This document shows, piece after piece, positions 18,940 to 26,472 of a stretch of 64,000 nt of DNA. Numbering within the stretch: the stretch's first letter is position 1; the number at the start of each line of letters is the position of its first letter. The DNA comes from Oscillospiraceae bacterium (GTDB taxonomy: Bacteria > Bacillota > Clostridia > Oscillospirales > Ruminococcaceae). The stretch is taken from positions 59,700 to 123,699 of the forward strand of contig JAAVIC010000002.1 of assembly GCA_014799385.1 (NCBI GenBank), read 5' to 3'. Both the position numbers and the translations under genes were made by a program. The notes beneath the pieces are model-generated. The model ran no database searches. It was not told the DNA's origin and saw nothing but the letters and a program-made list of their open reading frames with translations.

Positions 18940-18967
18940 ATTTAATGGCGGAAAACCGCCATTAAAT
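18940..18967 (+). terminator. Hairpin after ilvC
   Basis: ATTTAATGGCGG, AAAA, CCGCCATTAAAT: a perfect 12-bp stem with no T-run afterwards. A weak terminator or a processing site between ilvC and the rhomboid gene. Confidence 0.5.
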
Positions 18968-18995
18968 GTATGTTGTGATGATTGGAGGGGGAAGT

Positions 18996-19619
18996 GTGGA
19001 CAAGATAAAAAAGTTTTTCGCGAGATTCGATTACAATTCTCCCGTAATACTCACTTACGCGATAATCTGCGTGGTGCTTCTGATTATCAACGATATAACA
19101 AAGGACTGGCTGAATGACCTGCTGCTGATAAGCCGAGGGCACCCGAATCTGCTTAATCCGCTGACTTATCCGCGTGCGGTGCTGCACATTTTCGGTCACG
19201 TCAATTGGAATCATCTGCTTAACAATATGATTCTGATGATGTTGGTGGGTCCTGCGGTTGAGGAGCGTTACGGAAGCTGGAATCTGTGCATTATGATTCT
19301 CACGGACGCAATCGCTACGGCGGTGGTAAACGGAATCTTCTCAAGCCACGGTATAATCGGTGCAAGCGGCGTGGTGTTTATGCTGATAATCCTCAGCGCG
19401 TTCACGAATATGCGCAAGGGGAAGATTCCCGTGACGCTGTGCATAGTTTCCGCCCTTTACTTCGGACAGGAAATTTACAGCGCGATAAACACACCCAATG
19501 ACGGAGTTTCCCGAATGGGACATATCCTCGGCGGTGTTGTGGGGCTGATTTACGGAATAATCTTCTACAATATGAAGTTCAAAAACAGCGGGTATTCGGC
19601 GGATTATTCCAAAAAGTAA
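18996..19619 (+). CDS. Rhomboid-family intramembrane serine protease
   Basis: 207 aa from a GTG start preceded by GGAGGGGG. About six membrane segments. The catalytic dyad is visible: Ser124 in GASGVVF and His176 in MGHILGG; the helix-2 motif HVNWNHLLNNM (residues 68-78) also matches. It cleaves transmembrane substrates in the cytoplasmic membrane; the substrate is unknown. It lies behind ilvC, past a hairpin, and ends at a strong terminator. Confidence 0.9.
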   Translation: MDKIKKFFARFDYNSPVILTYAIICVVLLIINDITKDWLNDLLLISRGHPNLLNPLTYPRAVLHIFGHVNWNHLLNNMILMMLVGPAVEERYGSWNLCIMILTDAIATAVVNGIFSSHGIIGASGVVFMLIILSAFTNMRKGKIPVTLCIVSALYFGQEIYSAINTPNDGVSRMGHILGGVVGLIYGIIFYNMKFKNSGYSADYSKK

Positions 19620-19628
19620 TGATTTTGA

Positions 19629-19660
19629 AATCCTCGGCGAAAGCCGGGGATTTTTTTATT
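19629..19660 (+). terminator. Terminator after the rhomboid gene
   Basis: ATCCTCGGC, GAAA, GCCGGGGAT stem (one G-U) followed by TTTTTTTATT. Confidence 0.9.
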
Positions 19661-19815
19661 GACAATTAAGGCACGCTGCGCTCCCAGCGCGGATAGCGGG
19701 GGAGAACCTCTCCCCCACACTGCTGGCGGCGGGAGTTCCCTCGCCAAAGGGATGCGGGGTTCGCCCCAGCATTGGGGTGCGGGAGTTCCCCGCATTGGGC
19801 TAATTATCAATTGAT
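19661..19815. repeat. GC-rich multi-hairpin intergenic element, distinct from family A-N
   Basis: About 155 bp bounded by GACAATTAAGGC and GGGCTAATTATCAATTG, which are roughly complementary. Inside are stems such as GGGGGAGAA/CTCTCCCCC, GGCG(G)GAG/CTCGCC and TGCGGGAGTTCCCCGCA. Its GC content is far above the flanks. It carries no ORF. It may be a MITE-like insertion between the rhomboid terminator and the prmA promoter. Confidence 0.5.
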
Positions 19816-19852
19816 ATGGTTTGGGTTTTTTGCGAAAATTTTGGTTTTCCGC

Positions 19853-19881
19853 TTGATTTTTTCCACAATATGTAGTATAAT
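19853..19881 (+). promoter_or_regulatory. Promoter of the prmA-recD2-comF operon
   Basis: TTGATT (19853-19858), 17 bp, TATAAT (19876-19881), 25 bp before the prmA start codon. Confidence 0.7.
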
Positions 19882-19906
19882 TAAAGTATATGTATTGGAG
19901 GAGACT

Positions 19907-20875
19907 ATGGATAATTTTGTTCAGATAGATATTTACACCTCGTCTGCGGCGATTGACGGAATCACCGGCGCGCTTACCGATTACGGAATCACGGGGTTTA
20001 TAATCCGCGACAGCGCGGATTTTGAGGACTTTCTCGCGGATAAGAACGCGAATTGGGACTACGTGGACGACAGCCTTTTGGGGCTGAAATCCGCTGATCC
20101 GATGATTACTGTGTATGTTCACGAGAACGCTCAGGGCGCGGAAATGCTCGCGCAAATCCGCGGGCTTGTGGACGGTTACGCGGCAAACAACGCGGACGGT
20201 TTCTACGGCAATATCCGTGTGGAGATGGCAAACGTTAAAGAGGAGGACTGGGCGAACAACTGGAAACGGTTCTATAAGCCCTTCCGCGTGGGTAAGAGCC
20301 TGATTATCAAGCCCTCGTGGGAAAATGTCAAGCCTGCCGCGGGCGATAAGATACTCGAAATCGACCCCGCGTCAACGTTCGGGACGGGGCAGCATTACAC
20401 TACCAAGATGGTTATGGAGACGCTGGAAACGGTGATTCACGGCGGCGAGCGCGTTCTTGACCTGGGCTGTGGCAGCGGGATTCTGTCCATTGCCTCTCTG
20501 CTGCTCGGAGCGCGCGATGTAACGATTTGCGACATCTTTGAGAATGCCGTAAAGACCGCCTCGGAGAACATCGAAAAGAATAATTTCACGAATTACCGTG
20601 CGTTCTGCGGAAACATCATCGAGGACGAAAAGCTCCGCAGTGAAATCGGGACCGGCTATGACGTGATCTGCGCAAACATCGTTGCGGACGTGATTATCGG
20701 TATGAGCGGCTTGTTCGGAGGATTCCTTGCGGACGGCGGAAAATTGATCGTTTCCGGAATCATAGACGAGCGTCTGGACGAGGTGACGGAATCCCTTTTG
20801 CAGAGCGGCTGGAGCGTGGTTTCGTCCGTGAATGACAACGGTTGGAATTGCGTGCTTTTGAATTTGAACAAATGA
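19907..20875 (+). CDS. prmA: Ribosomal protein L11 methyltransferase
   Basis: 322 aa, start after TGGAGGAG. The N-terminal substrate domain is followed by EDWANNWKRFYKPFRVG and DPASTFGTGQHYTT, both PrmA hallmarks. The SAM-binding motif I VLDLGCGSGILSIAS is near residue 184. It trimethylates L11 in the cytoplasm. It is first in a run prmA-small membrane protein-recD2-comF-crcB-miaB with short gaps or overlaps. Confidence 0.96.
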   Translation: MDNFVQIDIYTSSAAIDGITGALTDYGITGFIIRDSADFEDFLADKNANWDYVDDSLLGLKSADPMITVYVHENAQGAEMLAQIRGLVDGYAANNADGFYGNIRVEMANVKEEDWANNWKRFYKPFRVGKSLIIKPSWENVKPAAGDKILEIDPASTFGTGQHYTTKMVMETLETVIHGGERVLDLGCGSGILSIASLLLGARDVTICDIFENAVKTASENIEKNNFTNYRAFCGNIIEDEKLRSEIGTGYDVICANIVADVIIGMSGLFGGFLADGGKLIVSGIIDERLDEVTESLLQSGWSVVSSVNDNGWNCVLLNLNK

Positions 20876-20913
20876 CGGCGAATTGCATATAATGCCCCAA
20901 AGGGGTGATTTAT

Positions 20914-21150
20914 ATGCAATTCTTGTACGTGTTCGCGCTGATTTTCCTGCTGATTTTCGGGTTCGCTATGCTGATTCACCTATTGGCGAAGGCGCTTCTG
21001 GACGGCAGCACCCGCCGTTACGACATCTATGTCAAGGGTGACGAGAATATCGCGGAGTTCTTGAAAAACGCCAGGGACTCATCGTTTATCGGGGAAGTTT
21101 ACATAATCGAAAAAGGAATGTGTGATGAAAGTGACAAATTCGTACAATGA
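20914..21150 (+). CDS. Small membrane protein, 78 aa, unknown
   Basis: Start after AAGGGGTGA. A single strong N-terminal membrane helix (FLYVFALIFLLIFGFAMLIH, residues 3-22) is followed by a cytosolic tail of about 55 residues beginning LLDGSTRRYDIYVKG. The segment NIAEFLKNARDSSFIGEVYII resembles a small alpha/beta sensor-like fold. Its end overlaps the recD2 start by 26 bp, so translation is coupled. Function unknown. Confidence 0.75.
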   Translation: MQFLYVFALIFLLIFGFAMLIHLLAKALLDGSTRRYDIYVKGDENIAEFLKNARDSSFIGEVYIIEKGMCDESDKFVQ

Positions 21151-23347
21151 AAAGCAGCTTGTTCACCTGATGGGCGAGGTTGAGGATACCGGATTCAGCA
21201 ATCCCGAAACGGGGTATATCGTACTGGATATGAATGTGGATAACGAGCTGATCACTGCCGTGGGCGAGATGGGCGATGTCCGCGCGGGCGAAAGATTGTC
21301 GATGTACGGGGAGTACGTTAATCACCCGAAATACGGCAGACAGTTCCGTGTGGAGATTTTCGAGCGTTCTCTGCCAACGGATCTCAACTCGATTCGCAAA
21401 TACCTCGGCTCGGGGATAATATCGGGCATCGGTCCGTCAATGGCGAGGAAAATCACAGACGCTTTCGGTGACAAGTCATTGGAAATCATCGAAACAGACC
21501 CGATGCAGCTTTCCTCGATTAAGGGCATTAATGCCGAACGCGCAAAAAAAATCGGAGAGGAATTCCATAATATCACGGGACTGCGCAAGGTGATGACATT
21601 CTTTTCCAAGTACTCCGTGCCGCATTATGTAGTCAGCACGGCATGGAAAATCTACGGCACGGATCTGATTCGCGCGGTAGAGGGAAATCCGTATTGTATG
21701 TGCGCACCAGAAATCGGTCTGAGATTCGCGGACGCTGAACGTATCGCGCAGGATCTCAACTTTCCGTTCGACAGCGAGGAGCGCGTTTATGCGGGGATAA
21801 TCTGGGCTTTGAACGAGAAAGCGGATGAGGGGAGCTGCTGTATCCGCGAAAGCGAGCTTGCAAACGCGGTCACGCAGTCCCTGATAGTCAGTGATAAGCT
21901 GTACTGCGCGGCATTACAATTCGCCGAAAAGCGCGGAGATATTGTAAACTCGGATATCTACGACACGAGGTACATATACCTTAAACCTTATTTTGACGCG
22001 GAAACCTACATTTCTCGGAAAATCTCCGAGATGATCAAACTGGACAGCGAGCGTTTCGAGGACTTTTCAAACGAGATTTCGATTATTGCCGATGGACAGG
22101 GAATCGAGTACGAGGAGCACCAGACGGCGGCTATCAACGCGTGTATGAATAACCACATATTCATACTTACGGGCGGACCGGGAACAGGTAAGACCACCAC
22201 ACTAAAGGGCGTTATCGAGCTGTATCGGCGGCGGAAAATCAGGTTCAAGCTCGCCGCTCCCACTGGAAGAGCCGCAAAGCGTATGGCGGATCTGACGGGT
22301 GCGCCTGCGCAGACGATCCACCGGCTTCTGGAGGTGGATTTTGCGGCGGGCGGAAATGCGTTCAAGCGCAACGAGGAGAATCCGCTGTCATGTGACGCGG
22401 TGATTATTGATGAGATGTCCATGGTGGATACGCTGCTGTTCGCGTCGCTGTTGAGGGCGCTTAAAAGCAATACCAAGCTGATTCTGGTGGGTGACAGCAA
22501 TCAGTTGCCGTCGGTCGGCGCGGGGAATATTTTGCGCGACCTGTTGGAGAGCGAGATAGTTCCGTCTATGGAGCTTACGGAGATTTTCCGTCAAGCGCAG
22601 GAAAGCCTTATTGTCACGAACGCCCACGCGATTATCCACGGAGAGCTTCCCATAATAACGGACAAGACCAATGACTTTTTCTTTATGCCCTCCGCTGATG
22701 AGAACGCAACCGCGCAGCTTGTTATCGATTTATGCAAAACGCGTCTTCCGAAAGCGTACGGTTATAATTCTATGAACGATATTCAGGTGTTGTGTTTGTC
22801 GAGAATGGGCACTGTCGGCACGGAGAATCTCAATCGTATGCTTCAGGCGGCATTGAATCCCTCTGAACCGTTTAAGGGCGAGATGAGGTATATGAACACT
22901 CTGCTGCGCGCGGGCGATAAGATTATGCAGACCAAGAACGACTACGATATCGAGTGGCGGCGCGGTACGGAAAAATCCCACGGGATTTTCAACGGCGACA
23001 TCGGCAAAATTCTTAATACGGATAATGTAAACCAAAAATGCGGAATCGATTTCGAGGGCAGACAGGCTGAGTACAGCGGTGAAATGCTGCGTAAAATCGA
23101 GCACGCTTACGCTATGACCGTTCACAAGAGTCAGGGCAGCGAATATCCGGCGGTGATCATTCCGCTTCCCAACGGAATGGACAGGCTGTCCTACCGTAAT
23201 CTGCTCTATACGGCGGTTACGCGCGCGAGAAAGACGCTCATCATTATCGGTATGCCCGAGAAAATTTCCGGAATGGTATACAACGACCGCAAAACCGAGC
23301 GGTTCACTTGTCTGAAGTCAATGCTGGAGGACGAATTTGCCGAATAA
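21125..23347 (+). CDS. recD2: RecD2-type 5'-3' DNA helicase
   Basis: 740 aa; ATG chosen over an adjacent GTG because of AAGGA spacing. The N-terminal OB-like domain and HhH repeats (SGIGPSMARKITDAFG; SIKGINAERAKKIGEEF) are those of RecD2 rather than RecBCD RecD. Walker A GGPGTGKTTT is near residue 350, the DEMSMVD motif follows, and the C-terminal AMTVHKSQGSEYPAVIIP is helicase motif V/VI. Role: DNA repair and replication-fork handling outside RecBCD. Confidence 0.95.
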   Translation: MKVTNSYNEKQLVHLMGEVEDTGFSNPETGYIVLDMNVDNELITAVGEMGDVRAGERLSMYGEYVNHPKYGRQFRVEIFERSLPTDLNSIRKYLGSGIISGIGPSMARKITDAFGDKSLEIIETDPMQLSSIKGINAERAKKIGEEFHNITGLRKVMTFFSKYSVPHYVVSTAWKIYGTDLIRAVEGNPYCMCAPEIGLRFADAERIAQDLNFPFDSEERVYAGIIWALNEKADEGSCCIRESELANAVTQSLIVSDKLYCAALQFAEKRGDIVNSDIYDTRYIYLKPYFDAETYISRKISEMIKLDSERFEDFSNEISIIADGQGIEYEEHQTAAINACMNNHIFILTGGPGTGKTTTLKGVIELYRRRKIRFKLAAPTGRAAKRMADLTGAPAQTIHRLLEVDFAAGGNAFKRNEENPLSCDAVIIDEMSMVDTLLFASLLRALKSNTKLILVGDSNQLPSVGAGNILRDLLESEIVPSMELTEIFRQAQESLIVTNAHAIIHGELPIITDKTNDFFFMPSADENATAQLVIDLCKTRLPKAYGYNSMNDIQVLCLSRMGTVGTENLNRMLQAALNPSEPFKGEMRYMNTLLRAGDKIMQTKNDYDIEWRRGTEKSHGIFNGDIGKILNTDNVNQKCGIDFEGRQAEYSGEMLRKIEHAYAMTVHKSQGSEYPAVIIPLPNGMDRLSYRNLLYTAVTRARKTLIIIGMPEKISGMVYNDRKTERFTCLKSMLEDEFAE

Positions 23348-24062
23348 ATTATTGTTTTTGGAGCTGCGGAGAATAGTTGCGGCGGAGTTTTTTCCAAACA
23401 GATGCCCGTTTTGCTATAATGTTATCGGTGCAACGCAGTACTATTGCGATGCGTGTTATCGGCATTTGCCGTTTGTGATGGGAAAGTCCGAGCCGCCGCC
23501 GAATATCTCACGCATTTACGCGTGCTGCCGCTATATGCGCAGGGTTCGCGGAGCGGTGTATATGCTGAAATTCCGCGGATTGATATACCCCGCGGACGCA
23601 TTTGCGCTGATGATGAGCCGAATGCTCGAGGGAGTAAATGCCGATATGCTTATTCCCGTGCCGAGCAGCAGACGAAGCGTCCGAAAACGCGGATTTTCCA
23701 CAGCGGAGATACTCGCCAAGCGGATTTCGATTCGGTTGGGTATTCCGATGGTATGCGCAGTTAAAGCCGACCCCGATAAGGAGGAGCAAAAGACGCTCTC
23801 CGTGAAAGAGCGATATGAGAATGCCAAGAGGAGTTTCTTTCTTGATTCTCGTTATGATGTTCGCGGAAAGCGCGTTTTGCTGATTGATGATGTATCCACA
23901 ACCGGCAGCACACTGGCGGCGATTGCGGGTCTGTTGAGAGAGGCGGGTGCGGCGGACGTTTCGGCGGCGGTGTTCGCAAAAACGCCGGATTATGTTCGCC
24001 GGTCGCGTGATCATAAGCTGTACAGAATCGTTCGAAGGGATAAGGGTGAAAACAATGCTTGA
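23337..24062 (+). CDS. ComF-family phosphoribosyltransferase-like protein
   Basis: 241 aa with TTG start overlapping recD2 by 11 bp; GGAGG lies 8 bp upstream. The N-terminal zinc finger has Cys23, Cys26, Cys37 and Cys40. The PRPP-binding loop VLLIDDVSTTGST is near residues 180-192, and KRGFSTAEILAKRI matches ComF. ComF proteins act in DNA uptake and processing in competent bacteria; the pairing with recD2 fits DNA metabolism. Confidence 0.93.
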   Translation: MPNKLLFLELRRIVAAEFFPNRCPFCYNVIGATQYYCDACYRHLPFVMGKSEPPPNISRIYACCRYMRRVRGAVYMLKFRGLIYPADAFALMMSRMLEGVNADMLIPVPSSRRSVRKRGFSTAEILAKRISIRLGIPMVCAVKADPDKEEQKTLSVKERYENAKRSFFLDSRYDVRGKRVLLIDDVSTTGSTLAAIAGLLREAGAADVSAAVFAKTPDYVRRSRDHKLYRIVRRDKGENNA

Positions 24063-24420
24063 TTGTCTTGCCGTGGGCGCGGGCGGCTTTATCGGGGCGG
24101 TTCTGCGGTGGCTTATCGGACTGATTCCCATGGAGATGAAGTCGGGTTTTCCGATAAAAACTCTCGCGGTGAATATAATCGGCTGCTTTGCCATAGGATT
24201 GATAACGGCTTTGGCGGCGAAGTTTTTTCCCGATAACACACGGCTTGCGCTGTTTCTGAAAACAGGAATCTGCGGCGGGTTTACAACGTTCTCAACGTTC
24301 GCGCTGGAAACGGAGGGGCTGTTTGAAAAGGGCGGAAAATTCGCAGCAATTATTTACGTAATCGCAAGTCTTGTTTGCGGTGTTTTCGCTGTATTTTTAG
24401 GGCAGAAATTAGCAAAATAA
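24055..24420 (+). CDS. crcB: Fluoride channel/exporter CrcB (FluC)
   Basis: 121 aa, four membrane segments. Family signatures are GGFIGAVLRW near the N-terminus, TLAVNIIGCFAIGL, and GGFTTFSTFALE, which contains the central Phe/Thr fluoride-path residues. It works as a dual-topology dimer in the membrane. Start overlaps the ComF gene by 8 bp. No fluoride riboswitch is possible here because it is inside an operon. Confidence 0.95.
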   Translation: MLDCLAVGAGGFIGAVLRWLIGLIPMEMKSGFPIKTLAVNIIGCFAIGLITALAAKFFPDNTRLALFLKTGICGGFTTFSTFALETEGLFEKGGKFAAIIYVIASLVCGVFAVFLGQKLAK

Positions 24421-24430
24421 AGGAGTATTT

Positions 24431-25825
24431 ATGACAAGAAATATATCCGCCGAGGAAATGGCGCGTCAGCGTGAATTTGCGCAAAAATGCGCAGAGCTTT
24501 TCGGTGAAAATCCACCCATAGCGCACGTTCACACGTTTGGGTGTCAACAGAACGTTTCCGACGGTGAGAAAATCAAGGGAATGCTTGCCGAAATCGGATA
24601 CGGATTGACAGATAGTCCCGATGGCGCGGATCTGGTGATTTTTAACACCTGTGCTGTTCGCGAGAATGCAGAGGACAGAGTTTTCGGGAATCTGGGTTCG
24701 CTAAAGCACGAAAAAGAGCGCAACCCCGCGATGATTATCGCAGTTTGCGGGTGTATGGTGGAGCAAGGGCACATCACCGAGAAAATCCGCCGCAGTTATC
24801 CGCACGTTGACTTGATATTCGGCACAAACGCGCTGTATCGGCTGCCGGAGCTGATTTACGGGCAGTTATCCGATCGAAAGCGCGAAATATGTGTGCCCGA
24901 TGGAGATGTAATATCCGAGGGGATACCGATTCTCCGTGAAAGCAAAATCAAGGCGAGCGTGCCGATTATGTACGGCTGCAACAATTTTTGCAGCTACTGT
25001 ATCGTGCCGTATGTGCGTGGTCGGGAACGTTCACGCAAGCCGTCCGATATTATTGAGGAAATAAAATCCGTATTGGCGGACGGCGCACGGGAGATACTGT
25101 TGTTAGGGCAGAATGTCAACTCCTACGGCAAAGAGCTTGGGACGAGCTTTTCGGAGCTGTTGCGCGAGATAAATGCGCTGGACGGCGAATTTCGGATTTG
25201 TTATATGTCCAGTCACCCGAGGGACTTCACCAAAGAGCTGATTGATACCATCGCGGAATGCGAAAAGGTAACGCGGCATTTCCATTTGCCCGTGCAGAGC
25301 GGCTCGGACAGAATCCTCGGGCTGATGAACCGCCATTATACGCGCGATGATTATCTGCGTATCGTGGAGTATATCCGCGAAAAAGTCCCGGGCGCGGCGA
25401 TTACCTCGGACATTATCGTGGGGTTCCCCGGCGAAACATACGAGGACTTCCGCGAAACGCTCTCGCTGATTGAGGAGGTGCGGTTCGATTCGCTGTATAC
25501 GTTTATTTACAGTTCCAGAAAGGGAACAAAAGCCGCCGAGATGGACGACCCTATTACCGATGAGGAGAAGGGAAAGTGGTTTCGGGAGCTGTTGGACGTT
25601 CAAGGACGAATCGGAAAGGATATGTACGAAAAGTACATCGGGCAGACTTTGCGCGTGTTGTGCGACGGCACGGGCAGAACTCAAAGCGACTTGCTTACGG
25701 GCAGAACGCCGCAGGACGTTATTGTGGACTTCGAGGGCGATAAGTCGCTGATTGGAAAGTTCGTGAACGTCAAGATAGAGGAGGCGCTCATCTGGGCGGT
25801 AAAAGGCAAGTTGGTTGATGGTTAA
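24431..25825 (+). CDS. miaB: tRNA-2-methylthio-N6-isopentenyladenosine synthase
   Basis: 464 aa radical-SAM methylthiotransferase that modifies A37 of tRNA. Cys38, Cys74 and Cys108 ligate the auxiliary cluster (FGCQQN, FNTCAV, VCGCM). The radical-SAM triad is Cys183, Cys187 and Cys190 (CNNFCSYC), followed by VPYVRGRERSR. The TRAM domain closes the protein. MiaA, which makes its substrate, is encoded 9 kb downstream in this window. AAGGAG precedes the ATG. Confidence 0.97.
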   Translation: MTRNISAEEMARQREFAQKCAELFGENPPIAHVHTFGCQQNVSDGEKIKGMLAEIGYGLTDSPDGADLVIFNTCAVRENAEDRVFGNLGSLKHEKERNPAMIIAVCGCMVEQGHITEKIRRSYPHVDLIFGTNALYRLPELIYGQLSDRKREICVPDGDVISEGIPILRESKIKASVPIMYGCNNFCSYCIVPYVRGRERSRKPSDIIEEIKSVLADGAREILLLGQNVNSYGKELGTSFSELLREINALDGEFRICYMSSHPRDFTKELIDTIAECEKVTRHFHLPVQSGSDRILGLMNRHYTRDDYLRIVEYIREKVPGAAITSDIIVGFPGETYEDFRETLSLIEEVRFDSLYTFIYSSRKGTKAAEMDDPITDEEKGKWFRELLDVQGRIGKDMYEKYIGQTLRVLCDGTGRTQSDLLTGRTPQDVIVDFEGDKSLIGKFVNVKIEEALIWAVKGKLVDG

Positions 25826-25903
25826 GGCGCATAGATTCCGCAACCACAAATTTGAGTGCGGTTTTGGTGCGTTATAATCTTCGTCAACAAATCGGTAACC
25901 GGT

Positions 25904-25995
25904 GCAAATCCGAAATGTGAGCGGCGCGGTGCACGCGCAGCGTGAACCGTGACGCTCAGCAAGTGCGCGCGGAGCGCGCACGGTTTCGGTTTTGC
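25904..25995 (+). repeat. Structured intergenic element J, upstream of ylbF
   Basis: Outer stem GCAAATCCGAAA with TTTCGGTTTTGC (one mismatch). P2 GAGCG/CGCTC enclosing GGTGCACGC, loop GCA, GCGTGAACC (one mismatch). P3 GTGCGCGC, loop GGA, GCGCGCAC. Closing flank CATTTAGATAAGGAG is identical to that after element A before purM. Confidence 0.85.
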
Positions 25996-26016
25996 CATTT
26001 AGATAAGGAGTATATT

Positions 26017-26436
26017 ATGAGTGTTATTGAAAAGGCAAGAGAACTTGGCAAGGCAGTACAGGCAGACGCGCGGTATAAGGAGTATATCCGCGCGAAGGAG
26101 CTTAATGACGGAGATGAGGAGCTGCAGAACCTCATCGGGGAGTTTAACCTGATTCGTCAGAATCTGGCGATGGAGTCAGGTAAAGCGGAGGACGAGATCG
26201 ACCACGAAAAGGTTAAGGACCTCACCGCGAAAATGCACAAGGCATACGAGGACGTGATGTCCAACGAGAATATGGCTGCGTTTACTATGGCAAAACAGGG
26301 TATGGATAAGCTGATGAGCGAGATCAACGTGATCCTCACGTATTGCGTTGAGGGCGAAGATCCCGAAACCTGCCCGTCCGAGCCGCCGCAAGCGTCCTGT
26401 TCGGGAAGCTGCAGCACCTGCGGAGGCTGCGGTTAA
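26017..26436 (+). CDS. ylbF: YlbF/YmcA-family protein with Cys-rich tail
   Basis: 139 aa, all-helical Com_YlbF domain (VIEKARELGKAVQADARYKEY; LIGEFNLIRQNLA). In Bacillus the YlbF-YmcA-YaaT complex is a [4Fe-4S] protein that stimulates RNase Y mRNA processing. Here the tail ends CSGSCSTCGGCG; with the upstream Cys residues this could ligate the cluster, which is inference. It is the first gene of the ylbF-mutS-mutL run, start after AAGGAG. Confidence 0.88.
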   Translation: MSVIEKARELGKAVQADARYKEYIRAKELNDGDEELQNLIGEFNLIRQNLAMESGKAEDEIDHEKVKDLTAKMHKAYEDVMSNENMAAFTMAKQGMDKLMSEINVILTYCVEGEDPETCPSEPPQASCSGSCSTCGGCG

Positions 26437-26472
26437 GTAAATCCGTAAGAGTATAAATCAAGGAGCAGTGAA

